Assembly (NCBI GenBank): GCA_016717705.1
Contig: JADKFD010000038.1
Coordinates: 1 to 44,868, forward strand
Length of the DNA: 44,868 nucleotides
Source: Rhodanobacteraceae bacterium
GTDB taxonomy: Bacteria > Pseudomonadota > Gammaproteobacteria > Xanthomonadales > SZUA-5
Direction of reading: 5' to 3'
Below the pieces are notes generated by a model that ran no database searches, was not told the origin of the DNA, and worked only from the letters and a program-made list of their open reading frames with translations. This document shows, piece by piece, positions 42,042 to 44,868 of the stretch. The number at the start of each line of letters is the position of its first letter. Positions within the stretch are counted from its first letter, which is position 1. Position numbers and translations under genes: made by a program.

Positions 42042-42860
42042 CTATGCGAGCCTTGCCCGCGAGTTCCGCGTTGCCCAACGCCAGGCCCAACGCCACAGCA
42101 GTGCCAGTGGGAAGAACAACACCAGGATGGGCAGAAAGAATCCGGCGTATTCGGCCGCACCATCGATGCCATATTTGAAGTTCGACGCAAAAGTCTCCCA
42201 TATCGCGGCGAAAGAAATTTCCGAGTCGTCTTCCCATCCCGCATTGCTGGCGAAATCGATCGTCAAGTGGTTGGTTTCGATGCGCCGCCGCTGTTGCGCA
42301 GCGTCCTGCGCCAGCGACTGCAAGCGCGAGTCGACCGCCGCCAGGTTTTCTGCCAGGGTGATCAGATCGGTCACCGCCAGATCCTTGCGCTCGCTGAATT
42401 CGAGCAGCTTCGCGCGCTGGCGCGTCAGCAGATCCTGACTGTCCGTCACCGCGGCGACCGCATCGGCCAGGTCCTCCGCCGACGTGCGCCGACTGGCGGC
42501 TTGAGATCCATCCGCGCCGAGCTTCACCAGCGCTTCGACGGCAGCAGGCACCACGCGCATCGCAATACTGCCGGTCGCCTGGCGCCCCGAGGTCGATTCC
42601 ACCGCCAAGACGCTGCAAGCCCCGAAGCGCTCCTCGTTGCATGCGCTCTGCAGCGCCGAAATCCGCCCACCGATACTGTCCGGGTCCACTTCGAACTTGA
42701 CCGAATGCGAGTACGCCAGAAAGCCGCCGGCCTTGGACGCCACGCCCGCTACATCCGCCGGCGCGGTGGTCACTGGCGCATTGACCGCCTTCTTGCACGA
42801 CCCGAGTGCGCCGAGCAGCAAAACCGCGATCAGTACCTTCGAAAATGTGCGTGCTTTCAA
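42042..42860 (-). CDS. DUF4349 lipoprotein
   Basis: 272 residues from a TTG (LKARTFSKVLIAVLLLGALGSCKKA), chosen because it gives a clean lipoprotein signal with lipobox LGSC and has GGAG about nine bases upstream. An ATG at 42953 would add 31 unlikely residues. DUF4349 proteins have a beta domain (HSVKFEVDPDSIGGRISALQ...GSIAMRVVPAAVEAL), then a long coiled coil (LLTRQRAKLLEFSERKDLAV...DSRLQSLAQDAAQQRRRI), and a C-terminal TM helix (YAGFFLPILVLFFPLALLW) with a basic end. Role unknown. It heads an operon with the small NGFE protein and the diguanylate cyclase. Confidence 0.87.
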   Translation of the reverse strand: MKARTFSKVLIAVLLLGALGSCKKAVNAPVTTAPADVAGVASKAGGFLAYSHSVKFEVDPDSIGGRISALQSACNEERFGACSVLAVESTSGRQATGSIAMRVVPAAVEALVKLGADGSQAASRRTSAEDLADAVAAVTDSQDLLTRQRAKLLEFSERKDLAVTDLITLAENLAAVDSRLQSLAQDAAQQRRRIETNHLTIDFASNAGWEDDSEISFAAIWETFASNFKYGIDGAAEYAGFFLPILVLFFPLALLWRWAWRWATRNSRARLA

Positions 42861-43099
42861 GCGTTTGGCTCCGTTGGTTCGTCGCGCACCGAAGGCTGGT
42901 CCGCCAACGGACTGTAATTTCGCATTCGCAGAATTGCACAGAACGGCGACCATCTGGCTGGAAGGCCGCGGCGCCGTTGCGCTTCCGTTGGCTTGAAGTG
43001 CGGGGAAACAACCCGCTGGCTTTGCCCTGCGCAAGTCGCTCAGGTCCCCGCTGCACAATTCTTGTAGGATTGACCAATCGTAAATTGATGGGTTCCGCA

Positions 43100-44868
43100 A
43101 TGAGCTTGTGGCACACAATCAGGGCGGGTGCCCAGGCGCTGCTGGCGGGCGCAAGCTTGCTGATGGCCAACGTCGGTCATGCGCAGAACGTGGCGATCGA
43201 CGTCGTCAACTACGCCCGTACTGCGGCACCCACGGCGATCAATGCGATCGATCTGCGCCTCGACGGCGTACGTGTGGGCGCGGATCTCGAGTACCGCAAA
43301 GGACATGTGCTGGTCGTCCCCGCTGGCGTCAATGTGACATTGGACGTGACTCGCGCCGGTGCCGCGGAAGTCCTGGCAAGCATCACCGCCACACTGGAAG
43401 TGGGAAAGCGCTACCTGCTGCTGGTCAGCGGCGATGGCAGCGCCCAGGCATTCCGCGCGCGCCTCGAGGAGGAGCGCACCGACGGGCGCCGCTTTCGCTT
43501 CTTCAACGCGGCCGCAATGGCCGGCGACGCCAACACCACCCGCGTCGACCTCGAGGACGCCGACAGCGGAACCAAGGTCGATGCCGCTCATGGAGAGGTT
43601 TCCGCTGCGTTGCCGATCGCGCTCAACAACCAGACCCGGCTGCGCTTGCGTTCTCGGGTCTCCGGCAGTGTTCTGGTGGACCTGCGCCGCCGCGGTTACG
43701 CCGATCTGCGTCAGCCGGAGACCTTGCTCGTGCTCGTCGGGACGCCGGGAAATCTGACCGTCGACGAAGTCCAGATCCACGCCGTAATCATCGGCGTCAC
43801 CGCGGATCTGCCAGCGCTGGCCCTGGGCGCCTTCGACCTGCAGTTCCTCAATGGCGGCGCCTATTCCGATCGCCCGGACCCGCTGATCTTCACCGCCTCT
43901 GGCGTGGCGTCGAGCGGCATGGTCGAGTACGGTGCGTTTTCGGCGGTCTTTCGCGTGCCCGCGCAGGGCACTTACCGCATCTGCGCCTATGTGCCGATCG
44001 GGGGCGCGCCCAACTCCGACTTTGGTGCCTGCGCCACACTCGACTTCAGCGGCGGCGAGCGCTACGTCGCCGTGGCCAAGTCGACGACGCCGAATACCTT
44101 CCCCGCACCGGGCGCCAATCTCGACCCGTTACCGTTCGCGATCTATCGGCTATCAACGGCAGCGGCCGGTTCCGCCGTAGTCCGCGTGCATTACGCCGCG
44201 GTGCCGCCGCGCCAGCGGAAGCCGTCTCGGTGCGGCGCGATGATGGCGGCAACCCGCGCGCCCTGCATGCGCCGACGACGACGTTCGCCGGCGGCCTGCT
44301 GGCATCAGGGCCGACACGGTAACGCTGCTCGACGGTCCACCCGTGCGCGTCGACTTCAGCTCAGCTCGAGAACGGCCGGCGCAATCTCGCCGACCTGGCG
44401 CCGATCACGCCGGCCGCAGGCAGCAGTATCGATGCGTTCTTCATCGGCGACGGCAAGGTCTATCCCTATCGCCTCGCAAACCTTGCCGGAATCGCCAATG
44501 AAGACGTGGTCGACATGGCCGTCAACGGTTTGTGGACCATCGACGAAGTCGCTCGAGGGCTTCAACTTCAATCCCTTGCCGGCGCAGGATCGATTGCTCG
44601 GCACCTGGTACAGTCATGGCGAAGGCAATCAGTCCTGGTATTTGCTCGACAGCTGCGACTCCGACCTGGGTGCGCTGGTGAGTGCCGGCGTCACCGCGTT
44701 CGACAATCACAGCGTGCGACTGCGCGCCTACACCAGCAGCGGCGGCCCGCAGGCGCGGGCGGTGATCGACAGCGGCAGCATCGACATCGAGTTCATCGAT
44801 TGTTACCAGGCCCGCGCCATGGTCAACCTGATCGGCCAGCCGGCACGCACCCTGAACTTGCAGAATCA
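43100..44868 (+). CDS. Secreted DUF4397-like repeat protein (four frameshifts, 3' end outside window)
   Basis: ATG with a signal peptide (MSLWHTIRAGAQALLAGASLLMANVGHA). Intact to about 44205. It contains two DUF4397-type beta domains (VAIDVVNYARTAAPTAINAIDLRLDGVRVG...YLLLVSGDG and FDLQFLNGGAYSDRPDPLIF...GTYRICAYVPIGG...YVAVAKS). After that homology jumps frame near 44210 (EAVSVRRDDGGNPRAL), 44309 (ADTVTLLDGPPVRVDF), 44360 (LENGRRNLADLAP, where AGCTC is duplicated) and 44552 (EGFNFNPLPAQDRLLGTWYSH). The last part resembles the GLWYdP...GFnle...l.tWYty domain frequent at the C-terminus of secreted xanthomonad proteins. Extracellular or surface; function unknown. Confidence 0.8.
   Translation, partial: MSLWHTIRAGAQALLAGASLLMANVGHAQNVAIDVVNYARTAAPTAINAIDLRLDGVRVGADLEYRKGHVLVVPAGVNVTLDVTRAGAAEVLASITATLEVGKRYLLLVSGDGSAQAFRARLEEERTDGRRFRFFNAAAMAGDANTTRVDLEDADSGTKVDAAHGEVSAALPIALNNQTRLRLRSRVSGSVLVDLRRRGYADLRQPETLLVLVGTPGNLTVDEVQIHAVIIGVTADLPALALGAFDLQFLNGGAYSDRPDPLIFTASGVASSGMVEYGAFSAVFRVPAQGTYRICAYVPIGGAPNSDFGACATLDFSGGERYVAVAKSTTPNTFPAPGANLDPLPFAIYRLSTAAAGSAVVRVHYAAVPPRQRKPSRCGAMMAATRAPCMRRRRRSPAACWHQGRHGNAARRSTRARRLQLSSRTAGAISPTWRRSRRPQAAVSMRSSSATARSIPIASQTLPESPMKTWSTWPSTVCGPSTKSLEGFNFNPLPAQDRLLGTWYSHGEGNQSWYLLDSCDSDLGALVSAGVTAFDNHSVRLRAYTSSGGPQARAVIDSGSIDIEFIDCYQARAMVNLIGQPARTLNLQN

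Noticed and set aside
40609..43170. An 853-codon open frame on the minus strand ending in the GGDEF domain
   Set aside because: Its upstream 470 codons are a shadow of the DUF4349 gene in another frame and of the small NGFE gene. Only the part from 41763 has diguanylate cyclase features.

Overview
This is a GC-rich chromosomal segment of a gammaproteobacterium. The gene content fits the Xanthomonadales/Lysobacterales, probably near Rhodanobacteraceae: ffs-dnaX-ybaB-recR with an adjacent tRNA-Ser, kdkA beside a GT9 heptosyltransferase and a DUF6165 gene, and secreted proteins ending in an F-x-N-G-F-E motif. The family placement is inference from gene content only. I see no phage, plasmid, insertion sequence, CRISPR array or defence island.

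Layout. 1-2282: wreck of a large secreted YadA-head/S74 protein and a small exported protein. 2492-3811 (-): RhlE-type RNA helicase. 4169-7351 (+): gatC-gatA-gatB, with the start of gatB replaced by a hairpin repeat. 7637-11401 (+): exported hypothetical protein, ruvA, SLC13-type permease, RsuA-family pseudouridine synthase. 11646-13547 (-): small membrane protein, M23 peptidase and L,D-transpeptidase (cell wall). 13802-14268 (+): small helical protein and tRNA-Ser(UGA). 14419-16629 (-): katG with an OxyR-type operator. 16928-19184 (-): TetR regulator, alpha/beta hydrolase and nitroreductase operon with a palindromic operator. 19581-20147 (-): DUF1232 protein. 20368-28370 (-): efflux operon of one membrane fusion lipoprotein and two RND pumps. 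28606-29316 (+): two small cytochromes c. 29377-32663 (-): tRNA-Ser(GGA), ffs, dnaX, ybaB, recR, hinT. 32979-35541 (-): moaA, an MBL-fold hydrolase and kdkA. 35580-37233: GT9 heptosyltransferase (+) and DUF6165 (-), an LPS-core neighbourhood. 37542-40481 (+): secreted subtilase. 40609-42860 (-): DUF4349 lipoprotein, small NGFE protein and diguanylate cyclase. 43100-end (+): DUF4397-like secreted protein, broken and running off the window.

Two things stand out. First, many genes carry frameshifts or short deletions (the S74 gene, gatB, second RND gene, hinT, dnaX, moaA, kdkA, GT9 gene, DUF4397 gene), while longer genes such as katG, the first RND gene and the subtilase are intact. Essential dnaX is among those hit and at least two shifts sit in G or C homopolymers, so sequencing or assembly error is a serious explanation for part of this. 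The hinT and gatB changes remove whole catalytic motifs and deserve separate checking. Second, intergenic space holds at least four kinds of dispersed structured repeat: REP-like GTGGGAGCGG / GTAGGAGCGCGC elements, GTCACGT-type double hairpins, GACGTnnACGTC elements (one set tandemly inside dnaX), and long G-rich/C-rich inverted repeats that occupy every gap of the RND operon.
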